Source: Rostratula benghalensis
Lineage: Eukaryota > Chordata > Aves > Charadriiformes > Rostratulidae
Direction: 5' to 3'
Assembly: GCA_013399305.1 (NCBI GenBank)
Contig: VXAI01000065.1
Span: 3,698,216-3,762,215, forward strand
Length of the DNA: 64,000 bases
Made by a program: the position numbers and the translations under genes. Positions 1 to 29,000 of the stretch are shown here, in pieces. Within the stretch, counting starts at the first letter, position 1. The number at the start of each line of letters is the position of its first letter. Below the pieces are notes generated by a model, which ran no database searches, was not told the origin of the DNA, and was given only the letters and a program-made list of their open reading frames with translations.

Positions 1-557
1 ATAAAAAACTTTAAGGTGCCTTCTGTATATCAGCTTTTCATTATGGACCTTTTTTAAAAAAACAAATACACACTCTTGTAACTTTTAAGTCTTGAAAATG
101 AATGGTTGAATTGGACTCTAATTCTCTATTCTACTGTGCTGTATATTGTGATGCATAATGAGGAGAGAAACGGATGGGTTTTTTTGTTCTTTCAGTCTGC
201 ATCAATCAGTGGTGCAAATAAAAGGGATTGCTGTTTTTAGAAGCACATTAAACTCCTTTTAGGAGCTTAAAATAAACTGTGTTGTAATGAGGATTAAAGG
301 ATGTAGCGTGAATAAATTATGAATTTATTAAGTGAGCTGGGAAGTTATCTTTAATGCAATAAAGTTTGCACTGGTTTAGAGACTGTTTTGAACTGTTAAA
401 AATGGCATCCATTTACTGTGCTTTGATTAACAGGTGTTTCTCTGTAATGTTTTTGTACATTTGACAAATGTTTCTTGAGTTTAAAAGGGCACTCTGCGTA
501 TCCTGAATTCTGTATAGATATCTTAGACTAAGAAACAATTTTAAATGTATTTCCCAG

Positions 558-563
558 AATAAA
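558..563 (+). promoter_or_regulatory. last AATAAA poly(A) hexamer before the LTR
   Basis: Canonical AATAAA on the plus strand. Cleavage normally falls 10-30 nt downstream, exactly where the solo LTR (580-987) has been inserted. Use of this site is inferred. Confidence 0.35.
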
Positions 564-573
564 AATATGTATG

Positions 574-579
574 CATCCT
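574..579 (+). repeat. target-site duplication, left copy (CATCCT)
   Basis: Six bases identical to 988-993, directly abutting both ends of the solo LTR. The perfect match fixes the LTR boundaries and argues that the insertion is not very old. Confidence 0.85.
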
Positions 580-987
580 TGCTGGTGTCCGTTATCTTCA
601 TGCGGTGTCAGGAACAACACACACACCGATATGATGATCAGGTTGTTCGATTTATTGCTGTACAAGGGTTACATTTATAGGATAGCAAGCTCCGTTACAC
701 ACTCCCATCTAATCCTGATAGCCTGCTTTCCCTCTGCAAGCACCCCTTAACTACTTGCTACTGGTGATATGTATGATATGGTGATATGCTACTTGTAGCA
801 GCTTTCTCCTTTAGCATCCTGCTTTGATTATATTCTGTCTGTCTGCATATTCTTGCTGTTCTTCCCACAACCTTGCTGTCAGCAGCTGTTCCTCTGATAC
901 CTGCATTCCGCTGATACCTTCATCCCACTGTCCTTGCCGTGTCCTGCTTTCTGTTACAGGCCTTCTAACACGGCCCAGACTCCTACA
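580..987 (-). mobile_element. solo LTR of an endogenous retrovirus, alpharetrovirus-like layout
   Basis: A 408-bp block with TG...CA ends (plus strand starts TGCTGG and ends CCTACA), flanked by a perfect 6-bp direct repeat CATCCT at 574-579 and 988-993, the target duplication size usual for class II avian ERVs. Read on the minus strand it has a TATAAA (674-679) only about 20 bp before an AATAAA (651-656), then about 70 bp to the 3' end. A very short R region of this kind is typical of avian alpharetroviral-type LTRs. No internal retroviral genes are present, so it is a recombination-derived solo LTR. The exact family is not assigned. Confidence 0.85.
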
Positions 988-993
988 CATCCT
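988..993 (+). repeat. target-site duplication, right copy (CATCCT)
   Basis: Second copy of the 6-bp duplication flanking the solo LTR at 580-987. After it the pre-insertion sequence of the host locus resumes. Confidence 0.85.
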
Positions 994-2550
994 GTGAAAA
1001 ACTTCACTTGTTCAAGGATTTTGACACTGGATCTCGCCAGCCTGACAGAATTTAATCTTACATGCAAATTTGGCTTTTACTTTGGCAAAAGCAGAGACTT
1101 CTGACTGCCTTTTTGGGGATGTGTGCCGTAGTACCTTAGTACCTCAGTGACTTCTGAGTGGTGGGAAAGAACAGAGGGAGAGAAAACATGGCATTACTTG
1201 TGGAGACTCGATTCCTGAGAGAGGATGTCTGTGGCTCCCTAAGCAAGCTGTGGGGACTAGCAGAGGTGAGAAGAATTAAAAAATGAGCTGAGGGGGGCAG
1301 AGTCCATGAAAATCTCATTTGCTGGGAAGTCATGGAGCCCGGTCTCCTGTTAGAGCTGCTGGTCTCTGCTGACCAAGAAAAGCATCGTTAATTGGTGGGT
1401 AGGGAGGAGGTCCCTGGACTTCTGTTCTCCCAGTAGCTTTCTGATGTGCACATGGAGTAATGTGTCGTAGCTTGCGAGAGACATTGGTGGACCTCATGCC
1501 TCATAATGTACTTGCAAGGTTTACATCCAGACTTTTTTTCTTTTTTTTTTTTTATTGCAAATGGGGCAGGAAAGGAAGAGGAGCAAGGGTGGGATGAAAT
1601 TTAAGCAGTAGAAACTGCCAGTTACTGTACAGGGCTTCTGGCCTTCAGAAATGAGTATTTTTCAAACTCCCTCATGCATGTCAGTCAGTAAACTTGAGAA
1701 TACCAAACCCTACAGCCATTTCTCAGAGTGAAGTGAGGTGTATAGTGCAAACTGGTAGATTGTGGCGAAGATTCACAACAAACTAATTTTTTTCAGGCCT
1801 GTTTTTAGGTAGGGAAGTCTTTTGGACTTTCCTCGTATAACTTTGTCAGCATCACAGTGACTTTGCTTGCTTTGACTGCTTTTGTCAATTCTTTTTAATA
1901 ATGCTGCCTGCTAAAGATCCTGCACTCCATTTTAATGGGCTGCCTTCAGTGTGGCCTGTTGGGAAAGGAAGCTGAAGGAGGAAAGGGCGTAACAGACACG
2001 AACAAAAGCTTGCCTTTGAGGAATCCCTGAAGAAGCATGAATGCAGGACTTGGGGTGGGAAGCAGGAGGGAGGAGGGAAGTTCTATCTCCTGTGCCAAAA
2101 AGCACATTGGGAAACCTGAAGGAACGTGATGGTACAAGGGGACAGCAGAAGGATCTGGCTTAAGGAAGTTCTGATCCTTCAAGTCTTCATCACTACTCTC
2201 AGAATACTCACTCAGTGGTAGCTCTCCCCAGCTCTTTACAGACAAACTTCTGCTTTCCACAGAGAGGACAGATGATTCTGGAACTATTTCTAGGATTCTA
2301 AAGGAAAAGCCCATAACCTGACAGGCTGGACAAAAAAGCTGACAGGGTCCAAAGAAACACAAAGGACCTGCCTTGAGGTAGGAGTAATATCTCAAGTACC
2401 AGTGGCAGGCCGAGGGCAGATCTCATGTTCTCAGTAGATGCCAAACAGACCGTGAGCCTGAAGAGCAGAGCAAGCCCAGTGTCCTGGCTGATAGACGATC
2501 TCTCCCCTCTACTGAGTGCTGATGAGACGTGTCTGGGTGCTACACCCCAG
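994..2550. other. non-coding spacer between the upstream gene and RPS6
   Basis: No gene recognised. It contains a T-rich low-complexity tract near 1529-1552. The open frame at 1946-2395 (minus) has a low-complexity, Ser/Pro/Leu-rich translation with no domain and no splice context; I regard it as chance. Confidence 0.6.
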
Positions 2551-2554
2551 TCTG

Positions 2555-2935
2555 GGGTAACCAGTACAAAAGACAGACATCCTGCAATGACTCCAGTGGA
2601 GGGCCACAAAGGTGATGAAGGGCTGCGAGCATCTTGTCACTCAAGGGGGAGGCTGATGGAGCAGGCACTGTTCAACCTGGAGAAAGCTTGGGGAGAAAGG
2701 GGGAGGGAGAATCTCATCTATGTGTCCAACAGGTAGTTGGTAGAGGAGTAGAGAAGACCAAGCCTTACTCGTAATGGTGCCCCATGATGGTGCCCTTTAA
2801 CTACAGGAAAATCCACTTTGAAGTGTGAGTGTGGTGAAACGCAAACAGGTTGCCTGGAATGTTGTGGAGTCTCCATCCTTAGAAGATGCTCAGACCTGAC
2901 TGGATGCAGCCCTGCTTCAGCAGGGGTTTCCACCA
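2555..2935 (+). mobile_element. CR1 LINE 3' fragment, sense on plus strand
   Basis: The stretch reads like the 3' part of the avian CR1 retrotransposon: the end of the reverse-transcriptase frame ('ggagggccacaaaggtgatgaa' type wording near 2597-2620), the 'ctgttcaacctggagaa' motif (2668-2684), the 'gttgtggagtctccatcctt' motif (2861-2880) and 'ccctgcttcagcaggg' (2911-2926). It is 5'-truncated, as CR1 copies usually are, and has many indels, so it encodes nothing. Recognition is from memory of CR1 consensus wording, not a database search. Confidence 0.85.
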
Positions 2936-3297
2936 CAAACTTCTCCCTATCAGTTTTATGAGATTTTGCTTGCTAGTCCCTCAGCTGAGACTAGTATTAA
3001 AGTAGTAAGTAAATTTGTGGAAGGTACTTTTTGTATTCTTGTTGAGGCTTGCACTGCACACATACTTCACAGCAAATTCCACCCTTGTCAGAGATCAAGG
3101 TCTCTTCACCGTACTGCAACTCAAAACCCTCAGGATGGTGATTTGATCCTTCTGTGCCTATAACCTACTGCCAACAAGCTGTGCATTCTACAACTATGCT
3201 TTTGCAGTCTAGATTCCACATTCCTCATTTTAAAAAGCCTCTTCTAGGCAGTCAGATAGGGCCCTGATTTAAAGACCCTTGCCCTGCACACAGGAAA

Positions 3298-3321
3298 GGG
3301 CCGGGGGGGGAGGGAAGGGGG
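3298..3321 (+). repeat. G-rich tract with G-quadruplex potential
   Basis: Four or more G runs of at least three in a row (GGG at 3298, G8 at 3303, GGG at 3312, G5 at 3317) separated by 1-2 bases. This satisfies the usual G4 pattern. It lies in the spacer between the two CR1 fragments; no function is evident. Confidence 0.6.
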
Positions 3322-3681
3322 AAGCAACTTCATAACTTTTAGGGCTGAGGTAAAACTTTGTGCACTGAAGTTTTTATACTGAAAATAGATGCACCTATCA
3401 ATAAAAAAACAGGCGGATCCTGACTGAGAACAACTAAAGCAATCTATTTAGCCACAGACCATTCTAACACCAAACACATAGCCCTTTTAAGTCAGAGCAG
3501 AATCCCCACCATCCTTACCTGGTACCAGATCTCACAAAATACAGTCCAATACCTAAAGGAGCCCCCCTGCCCCACATTTTGTTTTTTAATCTTGAGTGAA
3601 TTTCCTAAGCAAAATTTTTTAATGGCTGGTTTAGTCATGTTCAGTACTAATTTCAAGAGTGGAACACTGAAATACTTAAAA

Positions 3682-3862
3682 AAGAATCACAGGCTATCTC
3701 AAGCCAGAAGATACTCATAAGGAACACCAAGTCCAACTCCCTGCTCTCCTCAGGGCCACCAAAATCTAAACCATATGACAAAACATCATCTAGGTGCTCC
3801 CTGAACTCTGACAAGCTTGGTACTGTGATTGCTTGCCTGTGGAGCCAGTGCCAGTCTTAATG
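3682..3862 (-). mobile_element. CR1 LINE 3' end, antisense on plus strand
   Basis: The plus strand shows the reverse complement of a CR1 3' end: the 'agaatcacagg' opening, 'agtccaactccctgctct', 'ctaaaccatatgac', 'ctccctgaactctgacaagcttgg' type wording, then 'cctgtggagccagtgcca'. The copy is therefore on the minus strand. It covers only the terminal region and is non-coding. Confidence 0.8.
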
Positions 3863-3981
3863 GCACTTAATTGTGCTGAGAATCGGCTGAAAGCTTCGTG
3901 TTTTCCCCATCTCACACTCAGTATCAAAGGCAAATGACGTGATGCCTCATATGTAATCACTATCCTGTACAAAAGAGGTTT

Positions 3982-4042
3982 AAAAAAATGAAAAAAAAAA
4001 AACCCAACCCCAAACCTCCAACACAAAACCCAAACAAACCAC
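3982..4042 (+). repeat. A-rich low-complexity tract
   Basis: Runs of A followed by AACCC/AAACC-type units. Similar A/C-rich tracts recur at 29760-29803 and 45250-45293. Simple low-complexity DNA. Confidence 0.7.
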
Positions 4043-4382
4043 CAAGTGCTATGAGTGAGTTCTAGCTACAGCTCTCAAGAATTAGATTAAGTTCAATTCC
4101 TGTGGACACTGCTGAACCATTACATGGGATTTTGCTGTTACAGGTAAACCCTGCTTGTAGAAGAAATCCACACACAAGCACAGGGTTATTTAAACTGTAA
4201 CCTCTCCCTGAAGATGTGAATATACACTGGAAAGTTTCAAAGGGGAAATCAAAGGGGAATCAAGATCCAGGTTAGTTCCAATTTTGTCTAAACTAACTGC
4301 ATCATGAAGACCACTATTTAAAATGTGGCCAGTGACAATATGCACCTTGAAGGCTCATGTGGGAAGTTAGCCAGAAAAAGTG

Positions 4383-4388
4383 TTTATT
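4383..4388 (-). promoter_or_regulatory. RPS6: RPS6 poly(A) signal (AATAAA)
   Basis: AATAAA on the minus strand, 20 nt after the RPS6 stop codon. This gives the very short 3' UTR characteristic of ribosomal protein mRNAs; cleavage would fall around 4360-4373. Confidence 0.85.
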
Positions 4389-4407
4389 TTCAGTATCATG
4401 TACATCT

Positions 4408-8312
<3,905 letters not shown>

Positions 8313-8343
8313 CCTCTCCGAGCCGCGCTACTGAAGGAAAAGG
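8313..8343 (-). promoter_or_regulatory. RPS6: RPS6 5' UTR with 5'TOP tract
   Basis: Upstream of the ATG on the minus strand is a pyrimidine tract CCTTTTCCTTC (8343-8333), the expected cap-site C plus pyrimidine run of a TOP mRNA. TOP mRNAs are translationally controlled by mTOR/LARP1. It would give a 31-nt 5' UTR. The transcription start at 8343 is inferred from this motif and its distance to the TATA-like element. Confidence 0.75.
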
Positions 8344-8347
8344 CCGC

Positions 8348-8354
8348 ACTTCCG
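8348..8354 (-). promoter_or_regulatory. RPS6: ETS/GABP-type site at the RPS6 start
   Basis: CGGAAGT on the minus strand, 5-11 bp upstream of the inferred RPS6 start. Such GABP motifs are frequent in ribosomal protein and other housekeeping promoters. The match is by motif only. Confidence 0.45.
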
Positions 8355-8368
8355 CCCGCAGCCCGCAC

Positions 8369-8374
8369 ATATAT
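8369..8374 (-). promoter_or_regulatory. RPS6: TATA-like element of the RPS6 promoter
   Basis: ATATAT in an otherwise GC-rich setting, 26-31 bp upstream of the inferred cap site, the canonical spacing. A degenerate TATA plus a TOP start is the usual ribosomal protein promoter layout. Confidence 0.65.
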
Positions 8375-8382
8375 CCGCCAAG

Positions 8383-8392
8383 TCTCGCGAGA
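8383..8392. promoter_or_regulatory. palindromic TCTCGCGAGA promoter element
   Basis: A perfect 10-bp palindrome, TCTCGCGAGA, 40-49 bp upstream of the inferred RPS6 start. This motif is a known activating element of TATA-poor and bidirectional vertebrate CpG-island promoters. Being palindromic, it could serve both RPS6 and ACER2. Confidence 0.7.
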
Positions 8393-8428
8393 GTGGCACG
8401 GCCGCGTCCCCCGCGTGACCGCGGCCAC

Positions 8429-8433
8429 CCAAT
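8429..8433 (+). promoter_or_regulatory. CCAAT box between RPS6 and ACER2
   Basis: CCAATGG context, about 86-90 bp upstream of the inferred RPS6 start on the other strand, a typical NF-Y position. The motif alone supports the call. Confidence 0.45.
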
Positions 8434-8993
8434 GGCAAGCGGGGCTGCGCCAGCCGAGGGGCGTGGCTGGGCTCTGCCCGGCGGAGGAGAGCTTCCGCCA
8501 GGTGGCGGCCCTGGCAGGCAGGCGGCAGAGTACACCTCCCGCAGCCTGTGCTGCGGCTCGAGAAAAAAGTTCCTGCCGGCAGCTGGCCGCTGTGACCGGC
8601 CGTCTGCCGCGGCAGGCGCGGTCCGGGGAGCGGTTGGGAATTGTCCCTTCTATTTGCGCTCGCGTTAAGAAAGTGCTGTTGGATTTAAGAGTAGTAGCCT
8701 TGTAGAGGCCAGCCGACAGCATCAACGGGCAGCTGCAGGGGAAGCCACCGACGCTTGGGGTGCTGGCAGCGGTGTAGGGCAGCGGGGGTCCCCGCGGGCA
8801 GGCGGCCTGGCCCCGGCGGGCACCCGCCGTAACCGGACGGGCGGGTGGCGGGGCGGGTCCCGACGCGGTGAGGCGGTCAGGGGCGGGCGAGGGGTTACCC
8901 TGGCTGGGCGGCAGGAGCGGGCAGCCCGCCTCGCCCCGCCTCCCCCCGCCCGTCACGCAGGCCCCGGGCGCGGCGGGCGGCCGTGCGGGTGCC

Positions 8994-23433
<14,440 letters not shown>

Positions 23434-26400
23434 AGTCGGCCATGCAACGCGGATGGAGTTTCAACTTACAATCCAGTACAGACAGTATTCAAATAATGAT
23501 AAATGAATAGGGTTGTATTTTATCTTCTTCCTAAGATATGCAGAACTTCAGGTGTCATAGAACGAGGAGGCAAATGTGTTCTATCCCCACTGTGGAAAGG
23601 AGAGAGGAAGCAGGAGGTGGAGGCTTCGGAACTGTAAAGTAACAACTAGTTGCTTTGGTTGGCTCTGTTTTGCACTGTTTTCAATGTAGCATTTCTCATG
23701 GTAAATAGCTCTCTCCAAAGACCCGGGTCAAGGAATGATGTTTCTGCAGCCAGGCACCTCTGGTGCTTAACTTCTGGCTTAAAGGCCTTCTTTGCGAAAG
23801 AAGCCAGTCCAAGATGCCCGTGGGCCATGTTGTGTTCTCAGCTCCGATTTTGATGTGGTTGCCCATGGCCACAAGAGTGCGCTCAAAGCATGTGTTCTTC
23901 CCAGCCTGGGGTGTAACGAGGGGAGTCCGGCTGTGCATCATGTTGAACCACGGAGTATGTATGTGGTTGCTTCCCCAGGAGAGTGGTGAGAAGTATTTGC
24001 AACTGCGTAACGGGATTGATGCAGTTAGGCAGTGTAAATGCGACAATAACTGACAGAAGATTCAGTCCCTTAAACTAAATAGAACTTTTTTGAATAGGGT
24101 TTTTTTAATTTTCCTGTATTTCCACTGACCTGTGGACATTGCTATACTGCCTATTTCCCTCTTATAAGCAGACACTTCACAGAAAACCCTTTCTATCTCT
24201 GCAGGCATGTTTTGTCTTGAATTTGGTGTTGAATCTCACGTAGAAGTGTGAACATTACCTTCAATAACTGTTCAGGTCAGCGTGGATTGACAGTGTTATT
24301 GAACTGTAAAAAGTCATGGGTGCCTAGCTGTACGTCTGATTGGAGAGTTAACTTACCACCAGTGACATGAACAATAGTCCAGCGCTCTGCTAGTTATACT
24401 GGGGAAAAAGTATTTAAAATAAAAAAGTAGGTAACTGCTTAACCTGAAGACTTAGATTTCAGTAAGCAATGAAATGTGACACTGCGTCTTGCATTCTTAC
24501 AAAGAATAATAGATTCAAATTTTCTGTTTGTTTTCAGCCTGTTCTGTAAAGTTAAGAGATGTCTAGATCCAATTAGTTTTAAGGTTATGGTTTGAGTTTG
24601 AGGTTCAGGAATGGCTATGGTTCTTGGAAGCAATTTATGCTAGGTATGTTTAAAAATGATGCAAAGTGCAGGCACTGTTTTCAAATATTAGCAATTGTAG
24701 CTGCTAATATCTGGAGTCTTGGAGAAAATAAGGTCTGCTTACATTCCACCTAATATCAGAACTGTAAGTGGGTTAAGGCTTTGGATGTACACTTCTGTTA
24801 ATAAAAGTGATATTTCCTGTTTTATTATTAGACCAGGAAATACCATTTCCTCTGTGCTTTGCTAAGAAGTCTCATGTTGTACTTGGTTTTTATCAATATG
24901 AAAATGTATTCTGTACAGTATCATCTTTAGGAAAGTGGCTTTTAACAAGAACTTTTGGATGACTTAACTTTCAAGTTTCAGATAACTTTTGTATTCAAAT
25001 TTATGCTTAGAAAACAAGAACTGAAGTGTATGCTCTTACACTTAAATCAAAGTTGTTAGGGGGAGATAGGACTGTCTTGAGAACTTCAAAGCAGGTGAGT
25101 AGCCTGCTGCCAGATCGACTTACAGATCATAAAAGCAGCAAAATCTCTCCAGGGAAAAATGCAAGCAGATTTGTCTAAGAAATGCTTTTTCTGGACACAT
25201 GGTCATATAATTTTTGTATGAAACTTGTTTGTAAAAATTTCTACAGTAATGTTTGTTGCTCTTTGAAGCACAGCTACTTTTTCCTTTTCCTTCGTCTCTT
25301 CCTAATTATGAAAAGCTCAGTTTTGAAAACTTCTCAGGTATTAAAAGTCATATGATTAGTTCCTTTTACAGACAGGCTTGCTGGCTGGAACCCAGATAAG
25401 TTTGCTGATGCCTGGCATGTTCCTACCCTGAGTAAGGCTTTTCTATATTGTTTACTAAATTATTGTGTTGTAGTAAATAAGTTATTTTCAGTATTGCTGG
25501 GGAAATTAGTAACTGCAGATGTAATGTACTGTTCAAAATGATTGGAGCCTTCCTACTGAATATTTTGTTTGAAAGCAACTCTGACTTGAAGGGCTCTAAT
25601 CAGCCTGCTGTCAACTGCTGTCTTCTGCTCTGCTGAGTCTGACTGCTCACAAAGGAGTAACTTTATAATTTAAAAAATGGCACTAGTGTATTTAGCTACT
25701 GCAGAGGTGAATGAATGCAGGTACAGGCCAAGAATCATCTCTTGAATTTTTATTAAGTAACCTCTGGCCTTTGTACTCTTCATAGGACATTCTGTGAACA
25801 AAAATCACCATCTAATATTCAAAGCTCCACCATAGAACTAGTTGGGATTATTCCACTGTAACAGCAGCCTACCACTTTTAGATGGAGCTACTGCACTTTA
25901 CATTAAATTAATATTAACTTATATGTTCTGACAAAAGCTACATTTATTTCAAAAAAGAAAAAAAGCCATGTGGTTTCACCAGATTCACAGCTATACAGAT
26001 TGTGCTTTGGACTAAGGCTCCAGTTCACGATAACATTAGTACCCAAAGAAGTATGTGATTGGCATACAGAGGGACGGGTTTGTGCACTGCCCTTACTGGT
26101 CACAAAGATGGATAGATATCTGCACAAGTAGCTGTAAAATGTTGGAGTATAAATTGATGCATGTGCACCCTCAGGTTTTAAAGCCCCAGAACACTTTCTT
26201 ACCTTGCTGGCAGGAAGTGACTGGGTTCCTAGTCCTTAATTTCAGTTGGTGTTTTAGTTTAATTAGTCAGATGCAATACTGTGACAACCATAATTTAGAT
26301 CCTGTACACTGGCATATGATATCCGTCATTCCTTGAATGTTAAACTTTATGTTATTTAAGAAAAGAAGTTTAGCTCTCAGTGATGGAAAACACTTGCCCA

Positions 26401-26560
26401 ATTCACAGTCTATAAAAACTCAATAAATTGTATGTAGGGAGTGGTGTTGGGTTTTTTTTTTTCCGTCTCCATTGAAGTCTGTATTCTGAATGTTTGTGGA
26501 AAGTGTGTAATACTTTGCAACATTAAACTGCATTTGGAATAAATACGATTTGCATTTTCC
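23434..26560 (+). other. ACER2: probable ACER2 3' UTR
   Basis: AT-rich non-coding sequence downstream of the stop with possible poly(A) hexamers at 24419, 24800-24805 and 26538-26543. The last is followed by a GT-rich stretch (about 26565-26578), the best-looking 3' end. The extent is inferred; transcript data are needed to choose among the sites. Confidence 0.5.
26538..26543 (+). promoter_or_regulatory. ACER2: candidate distal ACER2 poly(A) signal
   Basis: AATAAA with a nearby GT-rich downstream element within about 30-40 bp. It would give a 3' UTR of about 3.1 kb. Nearer hexamers could be used as well. Confidence 0.45.
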
Positions 26561-27990
26561 TACATGGTGTTTGTGGAGGAGAATGCAGCTGCCAGTATGA
26601 TTCCCCGAAGTACAGTAAGGATAACCTCTCCCTCACACAGGTAATAACAGTTCTGACTCTTAGATGAGGAGTGAGACTTCATTACATAGAAAACCAGTAA
26701 TTAATGAGATAAGTACTATGCTGAGCAAACTTATTTTTTGCAAATAGAGCAAATATTTGGAAAACTCCAAGCCTATGAAACCACAGGGACAAGTAGCAAG
26801 AAATGGCTAAAAACAAGTGGCCTGTATTGCCACAAACCCGGAAAACTGGGTCAGAGTGGGTACAACTGGGAGAACGAAGTGTGATTCTTCAGTATTTGTT
26901 GCCCAAGACTGTGCTCCCAACTTGGAGAGGCAGTCAATGGCTGTATGGCCTTGTACTTGCCACTCCTGTCCTGCTTCCCTTTTACCACAGTTCCTCTTCC
27001 GCCACCTGAAAGACCTTCTCTGAGACATTTGCAGGTCCCCGTTAAGCCAATGTGATCAGGCTTGAAATAAACGTTGTGTGAAAGCGTAGCTATGATTCAA
27101 AAATGTTACTCACTCAGAGTTAATGTCTGTAGTTGGCAAGATGTCAAAAACAGCTGGTGCACTGGCTCGTGTATCATCCTGTCACTCAGGCTGCTCTGTC
27201 TGCAGGCCATTGACAGGTTTTCCCATGGAGACAAGGGGAACATCGTTGCACCACTGCATTTCTCTTACGGCTTCAGAGCTCCTGGCTTGTTTTGACCAAA
27301 TCTTGGCACAGGGAAGAGCTTTAAAGATCATATCCTACAAGCTGCACAGGATTGATGGTCAGGTAGAAAAGCCAGGCCTCTTGAGACAAGCTGTTTCAAG
27401 AACCTTGTTAAAATAACAGAGAGCCTACCGTAGAAGAAAACCAAAGCAACGATCAGGTTCTGGATGGGCTTTGATTGTGGTTTGAACCAGCTGCAACATA
27501 AAGAGAGAGAGTTACACGTGGAAAGAGTTTTAGAGCTTCTGTTCCAGAGGTGGAGGAATTATTTCACTGTAACACACACAAAACTGCCTTTTTCCTCCAA
27601 ACTTGTCGAGGCAGAAACTTCCACAAGAAGGGCAGTTAAAAGCCTGGCTGTTCGTTAAACACAGTGCAACCTGGGAAAGACTGAAGTTTGAAGGAGGTAA
27701 CTTCTGTGCCCGCAAGCTCAGGAATCATAGAAAGACGTTTGTAAACTCCCAGCGTGTAATGAGGAGGTAAGTAGGAGCTTTTCAAGAGTAAGTGGTGTCT
27801 GCCAAATTCAAATAGGATATTTTCTGTCCCTGTGGCTACAGAATAAACAGTGTACTGTAAGATTTTGATGCTGATAAGATTTCTAGCACTGCCTGACAGG
27901 ACGTTACTATGGAAGTGCTAGGAAACCTGAGTTTGATTAAAAACTCTGTGCATTAGTGTGAAAATGTTCGGATAGCTGCTTCTCAGCTGT
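26561..27990. other. intergenic, nothing recognised
   Basis: Short open frames on both strands have no coding character. No repeat family that I can name. One further plus-strand AATAAA lies at about 27066. Confidence 0.6.
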
Positions 27991-27994
27991 TCTA

Positions 27995-28150
27995 GGTAGT
28001 CCATTATAAACCAGACAAAGGTGTCAAGTGGAGTTCAGCAGGGAGTCTCTCCTGGGTCACCTTCTGTTTATTTGATCAACGGTGCCCACATGGAAGGTAT
28101 TGATGTTAAAGTCTGGGAAAGTTGACGAGTACCTTGAAAAACAGGTGTAA
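27995..28150 (+). mobile_element. decayed CR1 LINE fragment (reverse-transcriptase part)
   Basis: The wording 'ggagttcagcagggagtc...cctgggtcac...ctgttta' (about 28030-28072) and the following stretch match the CR1 frame just after the reverse-transcriptase core, on the plus strand, with many differences. No intact frame remains. Confidence 0.45.
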
Positions 28151-28451
28151 AGTCCAAAGGTAGATTGCTGAATTGTAGAAAATAGAACAAAAGTGATTAA
28201 GAGCAAGGAATTAAACATATATAGGCATCATCAACAGCACTGAATGCAAAATTGCCAGTAGAGCAACAATTCTTTTTACAGGAAATTGAATGGTTGGTGT
28301 GGATCAGGAGTCAAAAAAAAAAAAAATGATAAGGAATCACCACATTAAAAAGAAAAAAAGACAGCATCATACTGAAAAATACCTGTAACACAGGATGAAT
28401 GGTCTACTGTAATAGTCCCAGTTATCTTTGAAAAGTTATCAAATAAGTTAT

Positions 28452-29000
28452 TATCATGGCCTAAACCTAGTCAGCAACTAAACACCACACAGCTGCTTGC
28501 TCGCTGCTCCCTCCACCCCCCCCTCAGTGGGACAGGGAGAAGTATGGAAAAAATAAAACTTCTGGGGTCAGATAAAGACAGTTTAGTAGACCGGCAAAGG
28601 AGGAAGGAAGAAGATGATGAAGAAGGAAAACAGTAATAATAATTATATATGAAATTGCTGACGCACAGTACCGTTGCCCACCACCTGCTGACCAAGCAGT
28701 GATTGCTACCCCCTGGCCAGCTGCCCCCAGTTTATATGCTAAGCATGATGTCATGTGGTAAGGCACATACTTTTGACCAGTTTGGGTCAGCTGTTCTGGA
28801 CATGCTCCCTCCCAGCTTCTTATGCACCTCCTCACTGGCAGAGCATGGGAAGATGAAAAGTCCTTGACATCATATAAGAACTACTTAGCAACAAGTGAGA
28901 CATCAGTGTGTTATCAACAGTATTCTCATACTAAATCCAAAATACAGCACTAGAGCAGCTACTAGGAGGAAAATTAACTATCCCAGCTGGAACCAGGTCA
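28452..29000 (-). mobile_element. solo LTR, avian ERV family
   Basis: About 549 bp matching, in reverse complement, a widespread avian LTR. On the minus strand it begins near 29000 with a TGACCTGGTTCCAGCTGGGA-type 5' end, has TATAAAC (about 28732-28738) next to a 'catgatgtcatgtgg' segment, and an ATTAAA-like/'ctgtctttatc' 3' part near 28570-28590. It ends with 'ggtttaggccatgata'. The terminal dinucleotide at 28452-28453 is TA where TG is expected on the plus strand. I found no target duplication. No internal retroviral genes. Family recognition is from memory. Confidence 0.75.

Larger units (their letters stand above)
1..579 (+). other. probable 3' UTR end of an upstream plus-strand gene (DENND4C by synteny)
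   Basis: AT-rich non-coding sequence with four AATAAA hexamers on the plus strand (271-276, 311-316, 358-363, 558-563), as expected of a long vertebrate 3' UTR with alternative polyadenylation sites. I see no open frame with coding character. In human and other vertebrates the plus-strand neighbour left of RPS6 is DENND4C, so this is most likely the tail of that gene. That identity rests on gene order alone, since no DENND4C codon lies in the window. An LTR insertion begins 16 bp after the last hexamer. Confidence 0.4.

Noticed and set aside
1946..2395. 149-codon open frame on the minus strand
   Set aside because: No recognised domain, no splice or promoter context, and it abuts a CR1 fragment. 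Considered chance.
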